From contig JAPHUU010000248.1 in NCBI GenBank assembly GCA_026193555.1, forward strand, positions 1 to 9,176: a DNA stretch of 9,176 nt. Reading direction: 5' to 3'. The position numbers were made by a program, and so were the translations under genes. Each line of letters opens with the position of its first letter. The stretch's first letter is position 1. The notes under the pieces were generated by a model. That model was given only the letters and a program-made list of their open reading frames with translations. It ran no database searches and was not told where the DNA came from. The DNA is from Rhodanobacter sp. GTDB lineage: Bacteria > Pseudomonadota > Gammaproteobacteria > Xanthomonadales > Rhodanobacteraceae. Below, one piece after another: positions 1 to 6,153 of the stretch.

Positions 1-102
1 CAGCACCATTTTAGTCCTGTTTAAGTCCCGATGCCCACTTTTGACTTTTTTGTGCACACCTTCGACGCTGCATCCCTCGCACCGACAACCAAGGATTCCC
101 GC

Positions 103-444
103 ATGAACTTGACCGAACTCGCCACCCAGCATTGCCAGCCGCGCAAGGGCAGCCAACACGCGCTCGACGCTGCGCAAATCGCCACCTTGCTGCAGCAGCT
201 ACCGGGCTGGCAGCTGAGCGCCGACGGCCAGTCGATCAGCCAGAATTTCAAATTCGCCAATTTCCACCACACGCTGGGGTTCATCAACGCGGTCGGCTTC
301 ATGGCCAATCATGAAGACCATCATCCGGATATCGAGGCAGGGTACGGGCACTGCCGGTTGCTGTGGTCGACCCACGACGTGGGCGGCCTGTCGCTGAACG
401 ACTTCATCTGCGCGGCGCGCGTCGAGGGTCTGCTGGCGCGCTGA
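103..444 (+). CDS. phhB: Pterin-4a-carbinolamine dehydratase
   Basis: Predicted 113-aa soluble enzyme that dehydrates 4a-hydroxytetrahydropterin to quinonoid dihydropterin. This recycles the cofactor used by phenylalanine hydroxylase (PhhA), which is not in the window. The family signature is visible as EDHHPD at residues 71-76, with a further histidine in STHD at residue 91. The spacing of His73, His74 and His91 equals that of the three active-site histidines of the mammalian enzyme (61, 62, 79). The usual C-terminal aspartate is D100, and the length is normal for a bacterial single-domain member. I chose the ATG at 103 because AAGGA (91-95) sits 7 nt upstream. The in-frame ATG at 31 would add 24 residues unlike the family and has no such site. 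The stop codon abuts the rluC stop. Family assignment is firm; the physiological partner is inferred. Confidence 0.93.
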   Translation: MNLTELATQHCQPRKGSQHALDAAQIATLLQQLPGWQLSADGQSISQNFKFANFHHTLGFINAVGFMANHEDHHPDIEAGYGHCRLLWSTHDVGGLSLNDFICAARVEGLLAR

Positions 445-447
445 TCA
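442..447. other. Palindrome TGATCA holding both stop codons of phhB and rluC
   Basis: The six-base palindrome TGATCA contains the phhB stop (TGA, 442-444, plus strand) and the rluC stop (TGA read on the minus strand, 445-447). The two convergent genes therefore touch without a single spacer base. No hairpin with a T-run lies between them, so each transcript must extend into the opposite gene before ending. Confidence 0.9.
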
Positions 448-1443
448 GAAGTCGGTGCGCGACTTTTCGCGCGAATAGACCAGCCGCTTGCCCTTGACGG
501 CAAGCACGTCGAGAAAGGTCTTCAGGTCATCCGGCAGCGGCGTGGAAAAACTGTAGGAGCGGTCCTCCAGCTCGAAACTCATGTGCGAGGCGTGCAGGAA
601 CATCCGGTTCAGCCCCATCTCGCGGAAACGCTTGTTCATTTCCTTGTCGCCGTATTTCGGATCACCCGCCAGCGGGTGACCGATATGCGCAGCGTGCACG
701 CGGATCTGGTGGGTACGGCCGCTGCCCAGGGTGGCCTGCATCAGGCGGGCACCGGGGTATTGCTCCATTTCGCGGAAGAAGGTCAGCGACGGCTTGCCGT
801 TGTCGGCCACCCGCACCATCCGCTCGCCGCCCTGCATCACGAATTTCAGCAGCGGCGCGTTGACGTCGAATTTCGCCTTTGAAGGATGACCAAGCATCAG
901 GCACAGGTACTGCTTGGTGACCCTCCCGGCCCGGATCTCTTCCTGCAGCCCGATCAGGCCCGCGCGGGTCTTGGCAAACACCAGCACCCCGCTGGTATCG
1001 CGGTCGAGCCGGTGCACCAGCTCCAGGTGATCCTGCGGTCGCGACGCGCGCAATAGTTCGATCGCGCCATGGCTGACCCCGCTGCCGCCGTGACTGGCCA
1101 CGCCGGCGGGCTTGTCGATGACCAGGAAGTGCTTGTCCTCGAAAATGAGCGCGTCGGCCACCCGGGCCACCTGGCCACCCGGCGGCACCTGCCGATCGGG
1201 CCGTTCAGCCACCCGCACCGGCGGAATGCGCAGCATATCGCCGGCCGTGAGACGCGTATCCGGCTTCGCCCGCTTGCCGTTGACGCGCACCTGCCCGGTA
1301 CGCAACAGCCGGTAAATCATGCTCTTGGGTACCCCTTTGAGCATGGTCACCAGTGCGTTGTCGATGCGCTGGCCATCACGCTCGGGGCCGATCTCGACTT
1401 GACGTACACCTTGAGGTGCGCCGGGGGAAGTTGCCGTCTGCAT
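445..1443 (-). CDS. rluC: 23S rRNA pseudouridine synthase RluC
   Basis: Predicted 332-aa RluA-family pseudouridine synthase. E. coli RluC converts uridines 955, 2504 and 2580 of 23S rRNA to pseudouridine. An N-terminal S4 RNA-binding domain spans about residues 25-71. The catalytic domain begins with a KPAG motif (111-114), carries the active-site loop HRLDRDTSG with catalytic Asp147, and has the conserved RTHQIRVH at 243-250. Family members with an S4 domain and close rne linkage are RluC rather than RluA. The ATG at 1443 is chosen because the protein then starts just before the S4 domain; a weak AGG (1453-1455, read on the minus strand) lies 9 nt upstream. The open frame extends to 1797 but would run through the intergenic region and into rne. 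The gene is divergent from rne, as in E. coli, and convergent with phhB with no spacer. Confidence 0.93.
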   Translation of the reverse strand: MQTATSPGAPQGVRQVEIGPERDGQRIDNALVTMLKGVPKSMIYRLLRTGQVRVNGKRAKPDTRLTAGDMLRIPPVRVAERPDRQVPPGGQVARVADALIFEDKHFLVIDKPAGVASHGGSGVSHGAIELLRASRPQDHLELVHRLDRDTSGVLVFAKTRAGLIGLQEEIRAGRVTKQYLCLMLGHPSKAKFDVNAPLLKFVMQGGERMVRVADNGKPSLTFFREMEQYPGARLMQATLGSGRTHQIRVHAAHIGHPLAGDPKYGDKEMNKRFREMGLNRMFLHASHMSFELEDRSYSFSTPLPDDLKTFLDVLAVKGKRLVYSREKSRTDF

Positions 1444-1471
1444 TGAAAAAAACCTGCTGAAATAGGATACT
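1443..1471 (+). promoter_or_regulatory. Predicted sigma70 promoter of rne
   Basis: TTGAAA (1443-1448, 5 of 6 matches to the -35 consensus) is separated by exactly 17 bp from GATACT (1466-1471, 4 of 6 matches to the -10 consensus). A start around 1478 would give a leader of about 300 nt, similar in scale to the long (about 360 nt) rne leader of E. coli. The -35 shares its first base with the rluC initiation codon, and the spacer covers the rluC ribosome binding region, so the two genes' start signals are physically interlocked. Prediction by consensus only. Confidence 0.6.
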
Positions 1472-1477
1472 GGTCGG

Positions 1478-1777
1478 GCGCCACACTCAGCCCATTGATG
1501 TCTGAATTGGGTCGGGTGCCCGCCGTAACGTCGGCGAGGATTGTGCCGGCTGCCTTGGGCAGCCAGTCGCGACTTCCTTTCATCGTAACGGTTCGGGCTG
1601 TCGTTTGTCCGATGCCATGAGGTATCGGGGGCGGTAGGCGTAGCAGATCGAATCATCCCGACACCGGAAACGGTGCCGTCATTTTTGCCGCTTAACCGCA
1701 GCGGCGCGATCCTCGGCAGGCCGCCATAACGGCGCCACCGCGGCACGCGACGCGCGGCCAAGCTGAGGATTACCACC
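1478..1777 (+). promoter_or_regulatory. Long structured 5' leader of rne
   Basis: This gene-free stretch between rluC and rne would be transcribed as the rne leader. It holds several clean stem-loops. One is CGCCG/CGGCG (1521-1525 with 1532-1536). Another is GGCTGCC/GGCAGCC with a 3-nt loop (1548-1554 with 1558-1564), followed directly by the palindrome AGTCGCGACT (1565-1574). The next is CCGATGCC-ATGA-GGTATCGG (1609-1628, one G-U pair). The last is CACCG-GAAA-CGGTG (1662-1675, a GNRA tetraloop, extendable with one mismatch). In E. coli, RNase E represses its own synthesis by cleavage dependent on hairpins in a comparable leader. A similar role here is inferred, since I cannot align the structures. 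The rluC promoter must also lie in this region, on the minus strand. Confidence 0.5.
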
Positions 1778-4700
1778 ATGAAACGTATGTTGATCAACGC
1801 GACTCAGCGTGAAGAGTTGCGCGTGGCCATTGTCGATGGCCAGACCCTGTATGACCTGGACATCGAAATCCCCTCGCGGGAGCAGAAGAAGTCCAATATC
1901 TACAAGGGCCGCATTACTCGTGTCGAGGCTTCGCTGGAAGCCTGCTTTGTCGAGTACGGTGCGGAACGCCACGGCTTCCTGCCGGTGAAGGAAATCTCCC
2001 GCGACTATTTCACGCCGGGCCTGGACCCACACAAGGCGACCATCCGCGAGCTGCTCAAGGAGGGCCAGGAAGTCGTCGTGCAGGTGGAGAAGGAGGAACG
2101 TGGCAACAAGGGCGCGGCCCTGACCACTTTCATCAGCCTTGCCGGCCGCTACATGGTGCTGATGCCGAACAATCCGAAAGCCGGCGGCGTCTCGCGCCGG
2201 ATCGAAGGCGAAGATCGGCAGGCGCTGAAGGAAGCCCTTGAGCACGTCACGGTACCCGACGATGTTGGTCTGATCGTGCGCACGGCGGGTCTTGGGCGCG
2301 ATGCCGAGGAGTTGCAGTGGGATCTCGACTACCTGCTGCACCTGTGGAAATCGATCTCCGAGGCGGCCATCAAGCAGAAGGCGCCGTTCCTGATCTATCA
2401 GGAATCGAAGCTGTTCATCCGTGCCCTGCGCGACTACCTGCGCAGCGATGTCGGTGAGATCCTGATCGACGACGAAACGCTGTACAACGATGCGCGCGAG
2501 TTCATGCAGCAGGTGATGCCGAACGCCCTGCGCAAGCTCAAGCTGTACCAGGACGACACCCCGCTGTTCACCCGCTACCAGATCGAGACGCAGATCGAGA
2601 GCGCGTTTGATCGCCAGGTCCGACTGCCCTCCGGCGGCTCGATCGTGATCGATCAGACCGAGGCACTGACTGCCATCGATGTCAACTCCTCGAAGGCGAC
2701 CAAGGGCAGCGACATCGAGGACACTGCATTCAACACCAACTGCGAGGCGGCAGTGGAGGTCGCCCGCCAGGCGCGCATCCGCGATGCCGGCGGCCTGATC
2801 GTGATCGACTTCATCGACATGGACAGCCCGAAGCATCAGCGCGAAGTGGAAGATCGCCTGAAGGACGCGCTGAAACTCGATCGTGCCCGCGTGCAGATCG
2901 GGCGCATCTCGCGCTTCGGCCTGCTTGAGATGTCACGTCAGCGCCTGCGTCCGAGCCTGGGTGAAGCGACCCAGATCGTCTGCCCGCGCTGCGAGGGCCA
3001 TGGTCACATCCGCGGCGTTGAATCGCTGTCGCTGTCGACCCTGCGCCTGATCGAAGAGCACGCGATGAAGGACAACACCGGTCAGGTGCTGGTACAGGCA
3101 CCGGCCAGCGTCGTCAATTTCCTGCTCAACGAGAAGCGCGCCAGCGTGGTCGAGATCGAGATGCGCCACAAGGTGCATGTCATGATCGTCGCCGACGAAA
3201 AGCTGGAGACCCCGCATATCGAGATCCAGCGCATTCGTGAAGCGGACATGGGCGAGCACAGCAAGCCCAGCTACGAGCGCTTGACCACCATTGAGACGGC
3301 CGAGCTGCCCAAGATGGGGCAGGCTCTGGGCAGTAGCGAGCAGCCGGCAGTCAGCGGCATCGTGCCCTCAAGCCCCGCCCCGGTACGCGAGGAAACCAGC
3401 GCACCGACGCCCGCCCTGCCTGCTCGAGCATCCGCGGCGGCGCGTAAACCCGCGGCCGCCGCATCGCCGTCCGGCAGCGTCCTTTCGCGCCTGTTCGGCT
3501 GGATGCGCGGCACCCGGGCGGAAATGCCAGCACCGAGCTCCACCAAGCGCACCGACAACAAGAGCGGCGACCGTAGTAGTAGTCGTGCCGAACGCCCCGT
3601 CCGTGGTAGCGGCACGCAGGGCGCTTCGTCAGGCCGGCAGCCGCGGCGCGAGCCATCGCAACAAGGCACGGTGAAATCAGGTGCGCAGCAGCAGGCGCGG
3701 AACAGCCGTCAGCGCAACAACGAGACGCAGCAGCGCCCCGCGCAAGCCCAGAGCCAGACCGCCAAGGCAGAACGCCAGCCTCGCCCGGTAGCCACCGAGG
3801 CGAATCCGGCGCGCGCCGAGCGCAAGCCCAATACGCAGCAGCCCAAGGCCGAGCGGCAGGCACGAGTGGGCGGCGATCGTCCGGGAGCCACCCCGCTGGA
3901 CGATGCAGCCAAGGAAGCGGCACTGCTGGCGCCAGCGATCGAGTCCTCCGCACCCGAGTCCGCTGAAGAGACGCTCGATGCCGATGGCAGTCAGTCACGC
4001 CGTCGGCGCGGTCGCCGCGGTGGTCGCCGCCGGCGCCGCCAGGGTGAAGCCGCACCGAACGCCGCCGGCGTCGATGCCGTGCAGGCTCAGGCGCTCGACG
4101 ACGAAGACCGTGACGAGTCCGTCGCTGGCGAAGCGGCCGCCAAGCCGGCTGTCCAGCGTGAATCAGCACAGGCACCGTCTGCCAGACCGGCAGCCATGGC
4201 GACGACAGCGTCCGCAGACGGCAACGCTGCACCGCTATCTGCAGCGGACACGCCAAGAGCCCCACTCTCCCCTGTGGGGAAGACTGCGGAAGATGCCGCC
4301 AGTGACCCGGGCAAGAGCCCCTCGCTGACTCCGGCAGCGGCAACCATGACCGCGGCCATCAGCGCAGCCGCGCCCCTCACCTCGTCCTTCAGCCTGCCTA
4401 CGCTTCCACCGATTCCGAATCCGCCGCGGTCGCCGGAAGCGGCTGAAGATGAAACGGGCCCGATCGCGCCGACGCCGGTGGCACCCTCCGCACCGACGGT
4501 GAAAGCACCGGCCGAACCCGTGGTTGCAGCGACGCCGAAGGCCGGAATCGTGCCTCCGGCGGCACAAGTCATCAGCGTACCTCTCGACAGCACGGCGGAG
4601 AAGGCGGCAAGCCCTCTCCCTGAGGCCGCCATCGTCAACACTGCCCCGGCGGCGTCGCCGATTGTGGTCGACAGGTCAGCTCACGACGAGGGTGCGCATT

Positions 4701-4960
4701 CGCCGCAGCGATCAGATGCAGGGCTGAATGTCACCACCATCAACGACGAGTTGCCGCCAATCCTGGTGAAATCCACGCAAGCCGCCACGGCGCCTGACGT
4801 CTCTGAAGAGGGTGTGGACGCAAACCATGCCGTGCCCCAGCCGGAACAGGGAGACTTGCTGATCCAGCGGCCACTGGCGGGGGTGACGACCGCTGATCAA
4901 GGCATGCCGGCAACGACTCCTTCCGTCAGTGATGATCACGGCCACGGAGCCAACGACTGA
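1778..4960 (+). CDS. rne: Ribonuclease E, endoribonuclease of the RNA degradosome
   Basis: Predicted 1060-aa RNase E, the single-strand-specific endonuclease that initiates mRNA decay and processes rRNA, tRNA and sRNA precursors. The catalytic half (about 1-510) has an S1 domain (about 35-125) and the 5'-monophosphate sensor residues Arg168 and Thr169. The DNase I-like core carries metal-binding Asp301 (AIDVNS) and Asp344 (DFIDM), and the Zn-link is CPRC with Cys402 and Cys405. These positions differ by only one or two from the E. coli enzyme. The remaining half is low-complexity and rich in Ala, Pro, Gln and charged residues. It includes a short amphipathic segment [11 protein letters not shown] (568-578), placed like the E. 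coli membrane-targeting helix, and an arginine-rich block (741-754) likely to bind RNA. I recognise no partner-binding microdomain near the C-terminus. The first ATG is chosen because [10 protein letters not shown] matches the E. coli start and AGGA (1766-1769) lies 8 nt upstream. Confidence 0.97.
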   Translation: MKRMLINATQREELRVAIVDGQTLYDLDIEIPSREQKKSNIYKGRITRVEASLEACFVEYGAERHGFLPVKEISRDYFTPGLDPHKATIRELLKEGQEVVVQVEKEERGNKGAALTTFISLAGRYMVLMPNNPKAGGVSRRIEGEDRQALKEALEHVTVPDDVGLIVRTAGLGRDAEELQWDLDYLLHLWKSISEAAIKQKAPFLIYQESKLFIRALRDYLRSDVGEILIDDETLYNDAREFMQQVMPNALRKLKLYQDDTPLFTRYQIETQIESAFDRQVRLPSGGSIVIDQTEALTAIDVNSSKATKGSDIEDTAFNTNCEAAVEVARQARIRDAGGLIVIDFIDMDSPKHQREVEDRLKDALKLDRARVQIGRISRFGLLEMSRQRLRPSLGEATQIVCPRCEGHGHIRGVESLSLSTLRLIEEHAMKDNTGQVLVQAPASVVNFLLNEKRASVVEIEMRHKVHVMIVADEKLETPHIEIQRIREADMGEHSKPSYERLTTIETAELPKMGQALGSSEQPAVSGIVPSSPAPVREETSAPTPALPARASAAARKPAAAASPSGSVLSRLFGWMRGTRAEMPAPSSTKRTDNKSGDRSSSRAERPVRGSGTQGASSGRQPRREPSQQGTVKSGAQQQARNSRQRNNETQQRPAQAQSQTAKAERQPRPVATEANPARAERKPNTQQPKAERQARVGGDRPGATPLDDAAKEAALLAPAIESSAPESAEETLDADGSQSRRRRGRRGGRRRRRQGEAAPNAAGVDAVQAQALDDEDRDESVAGEAAAKPAVQRESAQAPSARPAAMATTASADGNAAPLSAADTPRAPLSPVGKTAEDAASDPGKSPSLTPAAATMTAAISAAAPLTSSFSLPTLPPIPNPPRSPEAAEDETGPIAPTPVAPSAPTVKAPAEPVVAATPKAGIVPPAAQVISVPLDSTAEKAASPLPEAAIVNTAPAASPIVVDRSAHDEGAHSPQRSDAGLNVTTINDELPPILVKSTQAATAPDVSEEGVDANHAVPQPEQGDLLIQRPLAGVTTADQGMPATTPSVSDDHGHGAND
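3476..3517 (+). other. RNase E candidate membrane-targeting helix (residues 567-580)
   Basis: This short stretch encodes [11 protein letters not shown] and flanking residues. Leucine, phenylalanine, tryptophan and methionine alternate with arginines, as in an amphipathic helix. It interrupts an otherwise hydrophilic tail and falls at the same residue range as the E. coli RNase E membrane-targeting segment (about 565-582). It probably tethers the enzyme to the inner face of the cytoplasmic membrane. Position and composition are visible; the function is inferred. Confidence 0.6.
3998..4039 (+). other. RNase E arginine-rich RNA-binding block (residues 741-754)
   Basis: Ten arginines and only glycines otherwise in fourteen consecutive residues ([14 protein letters not shown]), encoded mainly by CGC/CGG/CGT. 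Arginine-rich patches in the non-catalytic half of RNase E proteins bind structured RNA and help assemble the degradosome. Family knowledge supports this role; nothing in the window identifies its ligand. Confidence 0.6.
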
Positions 4961-4984
4961 TACGTCGCGGCCTGCTGACACGTG

Positions 4985-5020
4985 AAAAGAAAAACCGGAC
5001 TTGCGTCCGGTTTTTTTTTC
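4985..5020. terminator. Bidirectional intrinsic terminator between rne and gacA
   Basis: Stem CCGGAC (4995-5000) pairs with GTCCGG (5005-5010) around the loop TTGC. It is flanked by a run of nine T on the right (5011-5019) and an A-rich tract on the left (4985-4994). It ends rne on the plus strand about 30 nt after its stop. On the minus strand the complementary T-rich tract serves the convergent gacA, about 45 nt after its stop. The symmetry makes termination in both directions likely. Confidence 0.9.
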
Positions 5021-5062
5021 ACAATCCCGGTGTCTGGCTTGCATCCCGCCAGCTACCGACCG

Positions 5063-5716
5063 TCAGTTGCCGACCTGGTGATGCGGTGAATCGAGCAAGC
5101 CATGCACCGTCATCAGATGGGCCAGGCTCAAAACATGATCCACCTGCAGTTTTTCCATCAATCGCTGCTTGTAGGTGGACACTGTCTTGGGGCTCAAATT
5201 CAGCTGCTCCCCAATGATGGTCAACGGCTTGCCACGCACCAGCATCATCGCCACCTCCAGTTCCCGACTGGACAGAACGTCGAAAGGCGACCCATTGCCG
5301 TCAAGCGTCGCCAATGCCAGCTGCTGCGCAACTGCGGGAGCCAGATAGCGGCGACCGCTGGCCACCTGACGTACTGCGGAAACCAGCTCTTCGGAACTGC
5401 AACCCTTGGTCAGGTAACCCTGTGCTCCCGCATCGAGCAGGCGTTTGGGAAAGCGTGCATCGTCAACTACGGTCACGATCACGATATGGGTGGACAGTTT
5501 GGCCCGTGACACCCTTTCAGTGAGCTCGATGCCGCTCATGCCGGGCATGTGTACGTCGACCAGTGCAATGTCCGGCAAAAGCGTGCGGATCAATCGCAGC
5601 CCTTCCTCGGCGCTGCCCGCCTCACCACCGATACAAATATCAGGCTGCTGTTGCAAGATCATTCGAAAGCCGGTGCGAACCAGCTCGTGATCATCTACCA
5701 GAACGACATTGATCAC
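5063..5716 (-). CDS. gacA: GacA/UvrY-type response regulator (REC plus LuxR-type HTH)
   Basis: Predicted 217-aa two-component response regulator very like UvrY/GacA from the first residue (INVVLVDDHELV) to the DNA-binding helix. The receiver domain has acidic Asp8 and Asp9, phospho-acceptor Asp54, Thr82 and Lys104. The C-terminal LuxR/NarL-type helix-turn-helix covers about 145-205 and includes LSPKTVSTY. In gammaproteobacteria this regulator is phosphorylated by BarA/GacS and activates small RNAs that sequester CsrA/RsmA. The start is a GTG at 5716, chosen because it gives the family's N-terminus and length (UvrY is 218 aa). A strong GGAGGG also lies 6 nt upstream; the upstream in-frame ATG would add 19 unrelated residues. 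Neither the sensor kinase nor uvrC, its common operon partner, is adjacent. A weak promoter candidate is TTGCAA (5768-5773) with an AT-rich -10 near 5745-5752. A closely related NarL-family paralogue cannot be fully excluded. Confidence 0.85.
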   Translation of the reverse strand: MINVVLVDDHELVRTGFRMILQQQPDICIGGEAGSAEEGLRLIRTLLPDIALVDVHMPGMSGIELTERVSRAKLSTHIVIVTVVDDARFPKRLLDAGAQGYLTKGCSSEELVSAVRQVASGRRYLAPAVAQQLALATLDGNGSPFDVLSSRELEVAMMLVRGKPLTIIGEQLNLSPKTVSTYKQRLMEKLQVDHVLSLAHLMTVHGLLDSPHHQVGN

Positions 5717-5722
5717 TTCGCG

Positions 5723-5728
5723 CCCTCC
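5723..5728 (-). promoter_or_regulatory. Ribosome binding site that sets the GTG start of gacA
   Basis: Read on the minus strand this is GGAGGG, followed by six bases and then GTG. It is the best Shine-Dalgarno match in the region and fixes the gacA start at 5716 rather than at the in-frame ATG at 5773. Confidence 0.75.
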
Positions 5729-5773
5729 ATGGTTGGACTGCTTGAAATTAGGTCGCACGGGGTGCCATTGCAA

Positions 5774-6103
5774 GCTGTTTCATTCGCCGGCGCTCCCCAG
5801 CCATCACGCCGCCCCTGGCTGAGCCACCACCGATTTTCCGCCACCCCGAGACCAATACGCGTTGCCGCGCAGGTGAATCACGCTCCTGCCGCGACACCCC
5901 CATCGCAGCAGACACGTCCGTGGCCATGATGAGCCACCTGAAAAGACGATCTACCAAGTCGCCTCACGACCCGAAGAAAACTCTTCCTCAAGGGCAATGT
6001 GCCATGAGCGAATGGGAGTTTTATGTCAGGGGACGCCCACAACCCGCGTACGGCAAGGACAACCATGGCATCCGGGCATCAGCAATCCCGCATGCCGACC
6101 GGG
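5774..6103. other. Gene-free interval between gacA and the gyrA terminator
   Basis: About 330 bases with no coding region I can support on either strand. Small open frames are present, but none has a convincing ribosome site, family resemblance or plausible extent. Weak inverted repeats are visible: CAGCCA/TGGCTG (5798-5803 with 5816-5821) and GTGGC/GCCAC (5920-5924 with 5933-5937). Neither is followed by a T-run. The part nearest gacA should contain its promoter, read on the minus strand. A small RNA gene cannot be ruled out by eye, but I find no promoter-plus-terminator pair that defines one. Confidence 0.5.
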
Positions 6104-6131
6104 AAAAAAAACCCCGGCAGCGCCGGGGTTT
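6104..6131 (-). terminator. Intrinsic terminator of gyrA
   Basis: A perfect 10-bp stem (6109-6118 with 6122-6131, core CCCCGGC/GCCGGGG) with a 3-nt loop. On the minus strand it is followed by a run of eight T (complement of the A-run 6104-6111, partly within the stem). It begins about 23 nt after the gyrA stop. On the plus strand only three T follow, so it should work mainly for gyrA. Confidence 0.92.
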
Positions 6132-6153
6132 CCTGTTCAAGACAACCTCAAGT

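Noticed and set aside
31..102. In-frame 24-residue N-terminal extension of phhB from an ATG at 31
   Set aside because: No ribosome site precedes it and the extra residues are outside the family; AAGGA sits correctly before the ATG at 103.
1..102. Promoter for phhB (TTGACT at 41-46)
   Set aside because: No acceptable -10 occurs at 16-18 bp spacing, so it cannot be supported.
1582..1611. Possible minus-strand rluC promoter (CGGACA, 18 bp, TACGAT)
   Set aside because: Each hexamer matches only 4 of 6 and such matches are common; not strong enough to list.
1659..1686. Hairpin CACCG-GAAA-CGGTG followed by ATTTTT as an intrinsic terminator before rne
   Set aside because: The T-run begins several bases after the stem and is short; listed instead as part of the structured leader.
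1444..1797. N-terminal extension of rluC across the intergenic region into rne
   Set aside because: It would overlap the rne start and add about 118 arginine-rich residues unrelated to RluC.
1679..2836. 385-aa minus-strand open frame
   Set aside because: Lies antisense to the conserved catalytic domain of rne; a GC-rich shadow frame with no family signature.
3351..4343. 330-aa minus-strand open frame and several plus-strand frames in the rne tail region
   Set aside because: Shadows of the low-complexity Ala/Arg/Pro-coding rne tail; compositions are those expected from frame-shifted reading.
5717..5773. 19-residue N-terminal extension of gacA from an ATG at 5773
   Set aside because: The GTG at 5716 has a strong Shine-Dalgarno and restores the family N-terminus and length.
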